NCBI RefSeq assembly: GCF_902506195.1
Contig: NZ_LR732817.1
Location: forward strand, 823,147 to 887,146
Direction of reading: 5' to 3'
Length of the DNA: 64,000 bases
Source of the DNA: Citricoccus sp. K5
Lineage (GTDB): Bacteria; Actinomycetota; Actinomycetes; Actinomycetales; Micrococcaceae
Shown here: positions 56,321-64,000 of the stretch, piece by piece
Layout: each line of letters begins with the position of its first letter
How positions within the stretch are numbered: the first letter of the stretch is position 1
Program-made: the position numbers and the translations under genes
The notes under the pieces: model-generated
Seen by the model: the letters and a program-made list of their open reading frames with translations, nothing else
Told to the model about the DNA's origin: nothing
The model's database searches: none

Positions 56321-57297
56321 TGCCGAACCGGCCGGAGCAGGGTTTGAGGAGCGTGCCCGCCGGGGTCACCGTGCGTGTCTCCGTCCCGGCGACCTCGGCG
56401 AACCTCGGCCCCGGATTCGACTCCATGGGACTCGCCCTCGACCTGCGGGACGACGTGGAGGTGACCACCGTGGACGGGGGTTTCTCGGCCGTGGTGCAGG
56501 GCGAGGGCGCCGGCGTCGTGCCCACCGACGCCTCGCACCTGGTGATCGCCACACTGCGTGGATACCTGCTCGAGCGCGGCTGGGAGGTGCCCGGGCTGGA
56601 GCTGGTGGCCACCAACCGGATCCCGCACGGCCGTGGGCTCGGCTCATCGGCCGCGGCCCACGCCAGCGCCATCCTGCTCGCCGATGCCCTGCTGCCGGAG
56701 GACGAACGCGCCTCCGAGGCGGACCTGCTCAACGCGGCCTCGCACCTGGAGGGCCACCCGGACAACGTGGCGCCGGCCCTGACCGGGGGACTCACCGTCT
56801 CCTGGGAGGAGGACGGTCGCTACCGTTCCTCGGTCATGAGGCCGCATCCCGCGGTGGTGCCCGTGGTGGCGATTCCCGCGCAGCCGCTGAGCACCGAGAC
56901 CGCACGCGGGCTGTTGCCCGCGCAGGTCCCGCACCACGTGGCCGCCGCGAACGCCGGCCGGGTGGGACTGCTGGTGCACGCCCTGACGCAGGAACCGTCA
57001 CTCCTGCTGGCCGGCACACGCGACTGGCTGCACCAGGACCAGAGGGAGCCTGCCATGCCGGAGTCCGTCGGCCTGGTGCGGGATCTGCGCCGGCAGGGCC
57101 TGGCCGCCGTGGTCTCCGGCGCTGGCCCGACCGTCATGGTGCTCGCCGACGGCATGGATCAGGCGGAGACCGCCCGGATGGCCATGGAATCCGGTCTCGA
57201 CCGGTCCGCGCAGCCGTGGCGTGTCAGCATTCTGCCCGTGGACGCCGCGGGTGCTAGGGTGGAGACACACCGCTCAGGCCAGCCCATCTCGGGCTGA
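56320..57297 (+). CDS. thrB: homoserine kinase
   Basis: 325 residues, GHMP kinase: N-terminal VPATSANLGPGFDSMGLAL, ATP loop PHGRGLGSSAAAHA, and C-terminal VSGAGPTVMVLAD. It phosphorylates homoserine for ThrC. The ATG at 56320 overlaps the thrC stop, coupling translation; the longer frame upstream lies over thrC. Confidence 0.96.
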   Translation: MPNRPEQGLRSVPAGVTVRVSVPATSANLGPGFDSMGLALDLRDDVEVTTVDGGFSAVVQGEGAGVVPTDASHLVIATLRGYLLERGWEVPGLELVATNRIPHGRGLGSSAAAHASAILLADALLPEDERASEADLLNAASHLEGHPDNVAPALTGGLTVSWEEDGRYRSSVMRPHPAVVPVVAIPAQPLSTETARGLLPAQVPHHVAAANAGRVGLLVHALTQEPSLLLAGTRDWLHQDQREPAMPESVGLVRDLRRQGLAAVVSGAGPTVMVLADGMDQAETARMAMESGLDRSAQPWRVSILPVDAAGARVETHRSGQPISG

Positions 57298-57537
57298 TGT
57301 CGACCGGGACCCGCTGAGAGTGCGGATCCCGTGGTCGGTGGGAATCCAGGCTCCACGCGGACCAGTTTGGTCCCAGCGGGCTTCGGCCTGTCTTGGCTCC
57401 CTGGATTGCACTTTCCCGGATCGAGTCCGATCCGGTATTGAATCCCGGTTTTCAGCCACCTGTTCAGGTGGCAGCCGGTACACACTTCGCGGGATCCCTC
57501 CAGTCGGATCCTGCCTGACGAGGGAGAAGGAACCTTC
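57298..57537 (+). promoter_or_regulatory. structured leader of rho
   Basis: 240 bases without a gene but with dense secondary structure. A stem AATCCAGG/CCTGGATT (57343-57350 with 57400-57407) encloses two hairpins, GGACCA/TGGTCC (57359-57373) and CGGGC-TTCG-GCCTG (57377-57390), a three-way-junction shape. Then come an 8-bp hairpin CCGGATCG/CGATCCGG (57416-57435) and GCCACC/GGTGGC (57455-57472). Long leaders are known upstream of rho in actinobacteria, where Rho may control its own mRNA; the exact role here is inferred. Confidence 0.6.
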
Positions 57538-59736
57538 GTGACCGAAACCACAGAACTGCCCACGGCCTCCGCGGGCAATTCCACCGAGGCACCAGCCGCG
57601 GCAGCCACCACCGCCGCCCAGGCGGGTGGCGGCCTGGCCGGCCTGAAGCTGGCACAGCTGCAGGCCCTGGCCTCCCAGCTCGGGATCACCGGGGGATCCC
57701 GGATGCGCAAATCCGACCTGGTGGCCGCCATCTCCAGTCACCAGCGCGGCGGCTCCGTCGCGGACCGCAAGCAGGCCGAGGACACCTCCGGCACCGCGGC
57801 CACGGCCCGCTCGGACAGCAAGGCCGGTGCCGACAGCAAGTCCACCGGTGCCGACGACGGCGCGGCCGCACCGAAGCGCCGGTCCCGCGGCACCAAGACC
57901 GCCAGCGGCCAGGTCGAGCAGAAGCAGGCCGAGCAGTCGGCTGACCAGAAGCAGGCTGACTCGTCGGCCGACCAGTCGACCGACCAGAAGCAGACCGCGA
58001 CGTCGGCTGCGGGCACCGAGGGCGGCGCTCCCGAGCGTCCGGCCCGCCGGACCCGTTCGCGCCGCGCCGAGTCGGCAGCCGGCGCCACCGGCGAGGATCA
58101 GTCCGCCTCCGCGGAGCCCTCGTCCGAGGCGGCCTCCGAGTCCCGGAACGGTACCGGCGACGGCGCCGACCAGGGGAACGACGGCCAGCAGGAGCGCTCC
58201 AACGACCGGAACGCCCGCGGTGACCGCAACAACCGCTCCGGCCGTGGCGACCGGAATGACCGGAACAGCCGTAACGACCGGAACAACGACCGGAGCGACC
58301 GGAACAACGAGCGCAGCGAGCGGAATGCCGATCGACAGCAGGACAACAGGTCTGACAGCAACAGGTCCGACAACAAGTCCGACAACGATCAGCAGTCCGG
58401 CAGCCGGGGCACCAACCGGAACAACGACCGGAACGAGCGGAACAACGACCGCGACGAGGACAGCCGCCGCAACCGCCGCAACCGCAACCGCAACGACCGC
58501 AACCGCAATCGCCGCGGTCGCAGCGGCCCCGAGGTCGACGACACCGAGATGACCGAGGACGACGTGCTGCTGCCCGTCGCCGGCATCCTGGATGTCCTGG
58601 ACAACTACGCCTTCGTGCGGACCTCCGGCTACCTGCCGGGTCCGAACGACGTCTACGTCTCGTTGTCCATGGTCAAGAAGTACGGCTTGCGCAAGGGCGA
58701 CGCTGTGGTGGGTGCCATCCGTGCCCCGCGTGACGGCGAGAGCCAGAACAGCAGCAACAACAGCGCCAGCGGTGGCAACCGGCAGAAGTTCAACGCCCTG
58801 GTGCGTCTGACCTCTGTCAACGGTCAGCAGGCCGAGGACAGCCCCAAGCGCACCAAGTTCAACGACCTGGTGCCGCTGTACCCGCAGGAGCGGCTGCGCC
58901 TCGAGACCGACTCCAAGCTGGTCGGCCCTCGCGTGATCGACCTGGTCTCACCGATTGGCAAGGGGCAGCGCGGCCTCATCGTCTCCCCGCCGAAGGCCGG
59001 CAAGACGATGATCCTGCAGTCCATCGCGAACGCCGTCACCACCAACAACCCCGAGGTGCACCTCATGATGGTGCTGGTGGACGAGCGTCCGGAAGAGGTC
59101 ACCGACATGCAGCGCTCGGTCAAGGGCGAGGTCATCGCCTCGACCTTCGACCGTCCGGCCGATGATCACACGACCGTGGCCGAACTCGCCATCGAACGGG
59201 CCAAGCGCCTCGTGGAGATGGGCCGTGACGTGGTGGTCCTGCTGGACTCCATGACCCGCCTGGGCCGTGCCTACAACCTGGCCGCGCCGGCGTCCGGACG
59301 CATCCTGTCCGGCGGCGTGGACTCCTCGGCGCTGTACCCGCCGAAGCGGTTCTTCGGTGCCGCCCGCAACATCGAGAACGGCGGATCCCTGACCATCCTC
59401 GCCACCGCCCTGGTGGAGACCGGTTCCAAGATGGACGAGGTCATCTTCGAGGAGTTCAAGGGCACCGGCAACATGGAACTGCGTCTGTCCCGCCAGCTGG
59501 CGGACAAGCGCATCTTCCCTGCCGTCGATGTCAACGCCTCCGGCACCCGCCGTGAGGAGAACCTGTTGACCTCCGACGAGATCAAGATCATGTGGAAGCT
59601 GCGCCGGGTCCTGTCCGGCCTGGACACGCAGCAGGCGCTGGAGATCCTGACGAACAAGATCAGGGAGACCCAGTCGAACGCCGAGTTCCTCATGCTGGTC
59701 TCCAAGACCACGTTGGGTTCCAAGGGCGAGAAGTAG
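57538..59736 (+). CDS. rho: transcription termination factor Rho
   Basis: 732 residues, long because of an actinobacterial N-terminal insertion. Order: Rho N helix domain (LAQLQALASQLGITG...RKSDL), disordered insertion (~80-340), RNA-binding cold-shock domain (GILDVLDNYAFVRTSGYLPG), and the hexameric ATPase with Walker A PPKAGKT, Walker B-like VVVLLDSMTRL, Q-loop and R-loop to the C terminus. It unwinds RNA from stalled polymerase. The insertion is first Ala/Ser/Glu-rich, then almost only Arg, Asn, Asp and Ser. GTG 57538 follows GAAGGA. A strong terminator follows; no rpmE gene stands between rho and prfA. Confidence 0.97.
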   Translation: MTETTELPTASAGNSTEAPAAAATTAAQAGGGLAGLKLAQLQALASQLGITGGSRMRKSDLVAAISSHQRGGSVADRKQAEDTSGTAATARSDSKAGADSKSTGADDGAAAPKRRSRGTKTASGQVEQKQAEQSADQKQADSSADQSTDQKQTATSAAGTEGGAPERPARRTRSRRAESAAGATGEDQSASAEPSSEAASESRNGTGDGADQGNDGQQERSNDRNARGDRNNRSGRGDRNDRNSRNDRNNDRSDRNNERSERNADRQQDNRSDSNRSDNKSDNDQQSGSRGTNRNNDRNERNNDRDEDSRRNRRNRNRNDRNRNRRGRSGPEVDDTEMTEDDVLLPVAGILDVLDNYAFVRTSGYLPGPNDVYVSLSMVKKYGLRKGDAVVGAIRAPRDGESQNSSNNSASGGNRQKFNALVRLTSVNGQQAEDSPKRTKFNDLVPLYPQERLRLETDSKLVGPRVIDLVSPIGKGQRGLIVSPPKAGKTMILQSIANAVTTNNPEVHLMMVLVDERPEEVTDMQRSVKGEVIASTFDRPADDHTTVAELAIERAKRLVEMGRDVVVLLDSMTRLGRAYNLAAPASGRILSGGVDSSALYPPKRFFGAARNIENGGSLTILATALVETGSKMDEVIFEEFKGTGNMELRLSRQLADKRIFPAVDVNASGTRREENLLTSDEIKIMWKLRRVLSGLDTQQALEILTNKIRETQSNAEFLMLVSKTTLGSKGEK
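58185..58530 (+). repeat. Asn/Arg/Asp low-complexity repeats within rho
   Basis: Imperfect GACCGGAAC/AACGACCGG hexamer-to-nonamer repeats encode runs such as DRNDRNSRNDRNNDRSDRN and RRNRRNRNRNDRNRNRRGR. It lies between the N-terminal helix domain and the RNA-binding domain. Confidence 0.85.
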
Positions 59737-59747
59737 CGACCCACCCT

Positions 59748-59817
59748 GGCCCCCGTCCCTCCGCCGTCTGTGCTGTCCGGTATCCACCGGGCACTGGACG
59801 GCGGAGGGGCGGGGGCC
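59748..59817 (+). terminator. rho terminator, 21-bp stem
   Basis: The arm at 59748-59768 pairs along all 21 bases with 59797-59817, with one G-T pair; the 28-base apical region contains a further CCGGT/ACCGG. No U-run follows. It may also separate rho from prfA expression. Confidence 0.85.
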
Positions 59818-59892
59818 GAGTCGTTCGCCCCGCCACCGGGAACCGGACCTGACCGCGCCCCTGAATGCGCCCCTGACTGAAGGAAGACACCG

Positions 59893-60972
59893 ATGTTCGA
59901 ATCCGTGCAGGACCTGCTGGACGAGCACCACGAGCTCACCGAGAGACTCGCGGACCCCGCCGTGCACCAGGACCAGGCCCTGTCCCGGAAGCTGGGCCGC
60001 CGCTTCGCCGAACTCGGTGCCATCGTCGCGGCGCACCGGGCGTGGACCCAGGCCGAGGCCGACCTGGCCGATGCCCGCGAACTCGCCGAGGACGACGAGG
60101 AGTTCGCCGCCGAGGTGCCGGAGCTCGAGGCCACGGCGGAACAGGCCACGGAGAAACTGCGCCGGTTGCTCATTCCCCGGGACCCGGCCGATGCGCGGGA
60201 CGCCATCCTCGAGATCAAGGGCGGCGAGGGCGGCGAGGAGGCCGCCCTCTTCGCCGCGGACCTGTTGCGTATGTACGTGCGCTTCGCCGAGACGAAGGGG
60301 TGGAAGACCGAGATCCTCTCCACCACGGAATCTGACCTCGGTGGCTACAAGGACGTCCAGGTGGCCATCAAGGGGAACTCGACCGACCCGTCCCAGGGCG
60401 TCTTCGCGCACCTGAAGTTCGAGGGCGGAGTGCACCGCGTGCAGCGCGTCCCCGTCACCGAGTCCCAGGGCCGCATCCACACATCGGCGGCCGGCGTGTT
60501 GGTGTTCCCCGAGGTCGACGCACCGGAGGAGGTCGCCATCTCCACCAACGACCTCAAGATCGACGTGTACCGGTCCTCCGGTCCGGGCGGCCAGTCTGTG
60601 AACACCACCGACTCCGCGGTACGCATCACCCACCTGCCCACCGGGATCGTGGTGTCGATGCAGAACGAGAAGTCGCAGATCCAGAACCGTGAGGCCGGCA
60701 TGCGCGTGCTGCGCTCGAGGATCCTGGCCCACCAGCAGGAGCAGCTCGACGCCGAGAATGCCGCCGTGCGGCATTCCCAGGTCCGGACCATGGACCGCTC
60801 CGAGCGCATCCGGACCTACAACTACCCGGAGAACCGGGTGGCGGACCACCGCACCGGATACAAGGCCTACAACCTCGACGCCGTCCTGGACGGTGACCTC
60901 GGTCCCGTCCTGCAGTCCTGCATCGAGACGGACGAGGCACACCGATTGGAGGCGTTGGGGCAGCATGACTGA
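59893..60972 (+). CDS. prfA: peptide chain release factor 1
   Basis: 359 residues: N-terminal helical domain, the GGQ peptidyl hydrolase motif ([10 protein letters not shown], about residue 235) and the surrounding conserved [17 protein letters not shown]. It ends translation at UAA and UAG. GGAAGA precedes ATG 59893. prmC, whose product methylates the GGQ Gln, overlaps its 3' end by 8 bases. Confidence 0.97.
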   Translation: MFESVQDLLDEHHELTERLADPAVHQDQALSRKLGRRFAELGAIVAAHRAWTQAEADLADARELAEDDEEFAAEVPELEATAEQATEKLRRLLIPRDPADARDAILEIKGGEGGEEAALFAADLLRMYVRFAETKGWKTEILSTTESDLGGYKDVQVAIKGNSTDPSQGVFAHLKFEGGVHRVQRVPVTESQGRIHTSAAGVLVFPEVDAPEEVAISTNDLKIDVYRSSGPGGQSVNTTDSAVRITHLPTGIVVSMQNEKSQIQNREAGMRVLRSRILAHQQEQLDAENAAVRHSQVRTMDRSERIRTYNYPENRVADHRTGYKAYNLDAVLDGDLGPVLQSCIETDEAHRLEALGQHD

Positions 60973-61900
60973 CACCGTGACTGACCGGCAGACTCACCGC
61001 CAGGGGGACACCGTGACGCTGGAGTCCCTGCTGCGGTCCTCCACCGAGTTGCTGGCCGCGTCCGGCGTGGACTCACCCCGCGCGGACGCCGAGTTGCTGG
61101 CCGCCCACGTCCTCGGCGCCAGCCGTGGCGAGGTGGCCGCCTGGGCCATCGCCGGACGCCGGCTGGATCCCCTCCAATCCGTGGACCTGCGCCGGCTGTC
61201 CATTTCCCGCGCCACCCGCACGCCGCTGCAGTACCTGACCGGCACCACGACCTTCCGGTCCGTCGAGCTGCAGGTCGGACACGGCGTGTTCCTGCCCCGC
61301 CCGGAGACCGAACTCGTCGCCGGAGCGGCCATCGACGCCGCGCGGGCCGTGCGGCCCGGACCGGGCGAACAGGACGGACACCCGCTCGTGGTCGACCTGT
61401 GCACCGGCTCGGGAGCCATCGCTGCAGCGGTGGCCACCGAGATCCCCGGAGCCACGGTCCACGCGGTGGAGGCCGACCCCGAGGCCGCCTGGTGGGCGGC
61501 CGCCAACCTGGACCCGCGCGGTGTCGCGTTGCACGTGGGGGACGCGGCGACCGCGCTGCCGGATCTGGACGGGCGCGCCGACGTCGTGGTGTCCAACCCT
61601 CCGTACGTGCCGGACGGCCGCATCCCGGCCCAGGCCGAGGCACGGCGAGATCCGGGGCTGGCCCTCTATGGCGGGGGAGCGGACGGCATGCGCCTGCCCA
61701 CCGTCGTGGCCGCCACGGCCGCCCGGCTGCTGCGCCCGGGCGGAACACTGGTCATGGAACACGACGACACCCAGGGCGAGCTGGTGGGCGGCCTGCTGCG
61801 GCGGGGCGGACGGTTCAGCGATGTCCAGACCCGGGAGGACCTCAACGGGCGGCCGCGTTATACGATCGCAGCGCGCACGGATGGGACAATGGCACGGTGA
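60965..61900 (+). CDS. prmC: release factor glutamine methyltransferase
   Basis: 311 residues: N-terminal helical bundle, then a SAM-dependent domain with [12 protein letters not shown], acidic VEADPEA and the catalytic VSNPPYVP motif. It methylates the GGQ glutamine of release factors; the overlap with prfA fits this. Between residues 1 and 20 a repetitive Thr/Asp/Arg/Gln-rich stretch suggests that the true start may be the GTG at 61013 (TLESLL). Confidence 0.94.
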   Translation: MTDTVTDRQTHRQGDTVTLESLLRSSTELLAASGVDSPRADAELLAAHVLGASRGEVAAWAIAGRRLDPLQSVDLRRLSISRATRTPLQYLTGTTTFRSVELQVGHGVFLPRPETELVAGAAIDAARAVRPGPGEQDGHPLVVDLCTGSGAIAAAVATEIPGATVHAVEADPEAAWWAAANLDPRGVALHVGDAATALPDLDGRADVVVSNPPYVPDGRIPAQAEARRDPGLALYGGGADGMRLPTVVAATAARLLRPGGTLVMEHDDTQGELVGGLLRRGGRFSDVQTREDLNGRPRYTIAARTDGTMAR

Positions 61901-62538
61901 GCCTGCTGATCGACTGCACCACGGAATCCGGACTGGACGAGGCCATCGAGGCCGCCCGGACGGCACTGGCCAACCGCGAATGCGTGGTCCTGCCGACGGA
62001 CACCGTCTACGGGATCGCCGCCGACGCCTTCTCCCCGCAGGCCGTGGCGGTGCTCCTGGCCGCCAAGGGCCGGGGACGGGCCATGCCGCCGCCGGTGCTC
62101 ATCGGGAGCACCCGGGTGATGGACGGCCTGGCCGTCGATGTCCCGCAGAGTGCCCGGGACCTGGCCGAGGAATTCTGGCCCGGTGCCCTCACCCTGATCC
62201 TCCAAGCACAGCCCTCGCTGACCTGGGACCTGGGGGAGACCCGCGGGACCGTCGCCCTGCGTGTGCCGGATGACCAGGTGGCCCGCGAGCTGCTCCAGGA
62301 GTTCGGCCCGCTGGCCGTCTCCAGCGCCAACCGCACGTCCCTCCCGGCGGCGACGACGGCCGGGGCCGCCCGCGAGATGCTCGGCGACACGGTGTCCGTC
62401 TATCTCGACGACGGCGAACGCACCGTCTCCGAACCATCCACCATCATCGACTGCACCGTCTCGCCCTTCCGGGTGGTGCGTCACGGGGCCCTGTCCTACG
62501 GCGAGCTGGCCGCGGTGGTCCCGGACCTGGTGGAATGA
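61897..62538 (+). CDS. threonylcarbamoyl-AMP synthase (Sua5/YwlC/TsaC family)
   Basis: 213 residues of the YrdC/Sua5 fold: VVLPTDTVYGIAADAF, the PPPVLIGS loop, FWPGALTLIL and SSANRTSLPAA. It makes threonylcarbamoyl-AMP for the t6A37 modification of ANN-decoding tRNAs. Short, without the Sua5 C-terminal domain. GTG 61897 overlaps the prmC stop. Confidence 0.93.
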   Translation: MSLLIDCTTESGLDEAIEAARTALANRECVVLPTDTVYGIAADAFSPQAVAVLLAAKGRGRAMPPPVLIGSTRVMDGLAVDVPQSARDLAEEFWPGALTLILQAQPSLTWDLGETRGTVALRVPDDQVARELLQEFGPLAVSSANRTSLPAATTAGAAREMLGDTVSVYLDDGERTVSEPSTIIDCTVSPFRVVRHGALSYGELAAVVPDLVE

Positions 62539-63650
62539 AGGTCTACCTGCTGCTGCTGGGGCTCTCCGCCGTCATCAGCTTCGTCCTGACACCGGCGGTG
62601 CGCAGGCTCGCCCTGGCCGGGGGCGTCTACACCCCGCAGCGCCAGCGGGACGTGCACCGCGAGCCGGTGCCCAAGCTCGGCGGCGTGGCCATGATCGCCG
62701 GAGTGCTGGTAGCGCTGGGCATCGGCGCCATGATCCCGTTCCTCGACGGCATCTTCTCCGACCCCGATCCGATCCGCGGGCTGTTGTTCGCCCTCGCCGT
62801 GGTCCTGGCGATGGGTGTGGCGGACGATCTGTGGGACCTGCACTGGACCCTCAAACTCGCCGCCCAGGTGACGGCGGCCGCGCTGGTGGCCTTCCATGGG
62901 ATCCGGGTCGAGGCCATGCCGGTGGGGTGGATCCCCGTGGGCAACGAACCGATCCAGATCGGCCTGACGATCTTCATCCTCGTGCTGACCATGAATGCCA
63001 TCAACTTCGTGGACGGCCTCGACGGGCTGGCCGCCGGGATGGCCGTCATCGGTGGCTCGGCCTTCTTCATCTACACCTACCTGCTGACCCGGACCATCAA
63101 CGAGTTCGACTACTCGAACCTGGCCACCCTCCTCATGGCCGTCCTCGTCGGGTCCTGCCTCGGCTTCCTCCCGCACAACTTCAACCCGGCGAAGATCTTC
63201 ATGGGTGAGGTGGGCGCCATGCTCATCGGCCTCCTCCTGGCCACCGCCGCCGTGGCCGTGACCGCGGACGTGGAGGCGATGGAGGGATTCCGCTTCCGCA
63301 ATGTCCCGGCCTACATGCCGATCCTGCTGCCGATAGCCGTCATGGCCCTGCCGCTGCTGGACCTTGCCCTGGCCGTGGTGCGGCGGACGGTCCGCGGGGC
63401 CAGCCCGTTCTCGGCCGACCGCGGACACCTGCACCACAAACTCGTGGACGGCGGGTGGACGCACCGGCAGGCCGTGCTGCTGCTCTACCTGTGGACCTTC
63501 CTGATCGCCTACGGGGTGGTCTCACTGAACTTCTTCGACGGGCTGATCGTCCTGCCGGTCGTCGGCGTCCTGCTGCTGGGTGCCGGATACCTGACCCTGC
63601 ACCCCTGGGTGCGCCGTTCGAGGGAATCATCGAGGGAGCTCCGCTCATGA
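62535..63650 (+). CDS. wecA: MraY/WecA-family undecaprenyl-phosphate glycosyl-1-phosphate transferase
   Basis: 371 residues with about 11 helices. Catalytic and substrate motifs: HREPVPKLGGVAM, ADDLWDLHW (Asp-Asp), NAINFVDGLDGLAAG, and the cytoplasmic HLHHKLVDGG motif (HIHH-type) expected of WecA/TagO. It should move GlcNAc-1-phosphate onto the C50/C55 lipid carrier to start cell-wall polymer linkage. This Rfe-like gene precedes the ATP synthase operon in actinobacteria. ATGA coupling on both sides. Confidence 0.93.
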   Translation: MKVYLLLLGLSAVISFVLTPAVRRLALAGGVYTPQRQRDVHREPVPKLGGVAMIAGVLVALGIGAMIPFLDGIFSDPDPIRGLLFALAVVLAMGVADDLWDLHWTLKLAAQVTAAALVAFHGIRVEAMPVGWIPVGNEPIQIGLTIFILVLTMNAINFVDGLDGLAAGMAVIGGSAFFIYTYLLTRTINEFDYSNLATLLMAVLVGSCLGFLPHNFNPAKIFMGEVGAMLIGLLLATAAVAVTADVEAMEGFRFRNVPAYMPILLPIAVMALPLLDLALAVVRRTVRGASPFSADRGHLHHKLVDGGWTHRQAVLLLYLWTFLIAYGVVSLNFFDGLIVLPVVGVLLLGAGYLTLHPWVRRSRESSRELRS

Positions 63651-64000
63651 AGCCGCCCATGAAGCCGTCCATGAAAACGTCCGTCAAGCGCGTCAACACC
63701 CGAGGCTGGTGGGGGATCCTCACCGCCTGCCTCATCGGCTCCGTCGCCGCACTGGCCCTGGCCGTGGTCGTCGCGTGGCTGGTGGTCGGGGGAGCGGCCG
63801 GCGGAGCCGCCGCCGCGTCGCTGGGACTGGCAGGCGCCGCCGTCGTGGTCCTCTCCGGAATGACCCTGCTCGTGACGGCCTGGTCCTGGGACCGCTGGCG
63901 GGAGCACGCGGTGTTCATCGCCCTGTTCGGCTTCGTCCTGAAGATCATCCTGATGGCGGTGCTGCTGACCGTGGTGCCCACGCCGGCCTGGCTGGACACC
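63647..64000 (+). CDS. AtpI-like membrane protein, 3' end beyond window
   Basis: 118 residues visible, cut by the right edge. The N terminus has an odd repeat, MKPPMKPSMKTSVKR, followed by at least three hydrophobic segments (~22-47, 51-74, 88-110). Position between wecA and the expected atpB matches the ATP synthase protein I gene of actinobacteria, which is weakly conserved; the WREHAVFIALFGFVLKIILMAVLL segment fits. ATGA overlap with wecA. The third Met (codon 9, MKTS) could be the true start. Confidence 0.7.
   Translation, partial: MKPPMKPSMKTSVKRVNTRGWWGILTACLIGSVAALALAVVVAWLVVGGAAGGAAAASLGLAGAAVVVLSGMTLLVTAWSWDRWREHAVFIALFGFVLKIILMAVLLTVVPTPAWLDT

Noticed and set aside
57314-57320. CTGAGAG in the rho leader resembling the TPP riboswitch signature
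   Set aside because: The partner elements of a TPP aptamer (the second conserved CCTGAT...AATGCC arm) are absent, and rho is not a thiamine gene.

Overview
The window is very GC-rich, densely coded DNA with many ATGA/GTGA/TGATG gene overlaps, several probably leaderless promoters, and actinobacterial hallmarks: a fused E1/E2-type 2-oxoglutarate enzyme (Kgd), a SigR/RsrA redox pair, a 24-residue bL37 ribosomal protein, a GuaB1-type protein, and the lysA-hom-thrC-thrB-rho-prfA-prmC-tsaC-wecA-atpI order. An actinobacterium is certain; the tmRNA tag and general gene layout fit the Micrococcaceae best (inference; genus not assignable).

Layout. 1-8162 (minus): the N-terminal 2615 residues of a nonribosomal peptide synthetase (C-A-T-C-A-T-C, running off the left edge), preceded by a small membrane-protein gene. 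8375-14851 (plus): a PucR-type regulator and a ketone-body operon (GntP permease, thiolase, 3-hydroxybutyrate dehydrogenase, two-subunit CoA transferase), closed by a strong terminator. 15064-19433 (plus): ftsE-ftsX, a secreted coiled-coil M23 peptidase, smpB and tmRNA. 19517-24097: a small membrane protein (plus), then on the minus strand the operon aroA-rsgA-hisN-crcB-crcB. 24304-25304 (plus): sigR-like sigma factor and its zinc anti-sigma factor. 25446-30226 (minus): bL37, a degenerate SGNH protein, and kgd. 30436-34527 (plus): guaB1 and two CNNM/CorC-type membrane proteins with an upstream leader ORF. 34587-37836: zinc uptake operon znuABC with two Zur-type boxes, and a convergent zur. 37949-40049 (plus): metallo-beta-lactamase-fold hydrolase, thiosulfate sulfurtransferase-like protein, HIT protein. 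40090-44202 (minus): hrpA helicase. 44477-48969 (plus): TrpX-like ABC transporter and a proline/sodium symporter. 48988-50489: double GNAT (minus), META-domain protein (plus), tRNA-Arg(CCG) (minus). 50619-64000 (plus): argS-lysA-hom-thrC-thrB, rho with a highly folded leader, prfA-prmC-tsaC-wecA and the start of an atpI-like gene.

Most of the window is conserved core genome. The accessory or less explained parts are the NRPS with its companion membrane protein, the regulatory DNA between them and the PucR gene (a perfect Crp/GlxR-type palindrome), three GTCACA 9-mers ahead of the M23 peptidase that look like an MtrA site, the leader ORF before the CNNM pair, the catalytic-triad-less SGNH protein beside kgd, and the structured rho leader. 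Statements on families come from recalled knowledge; no database search was run.
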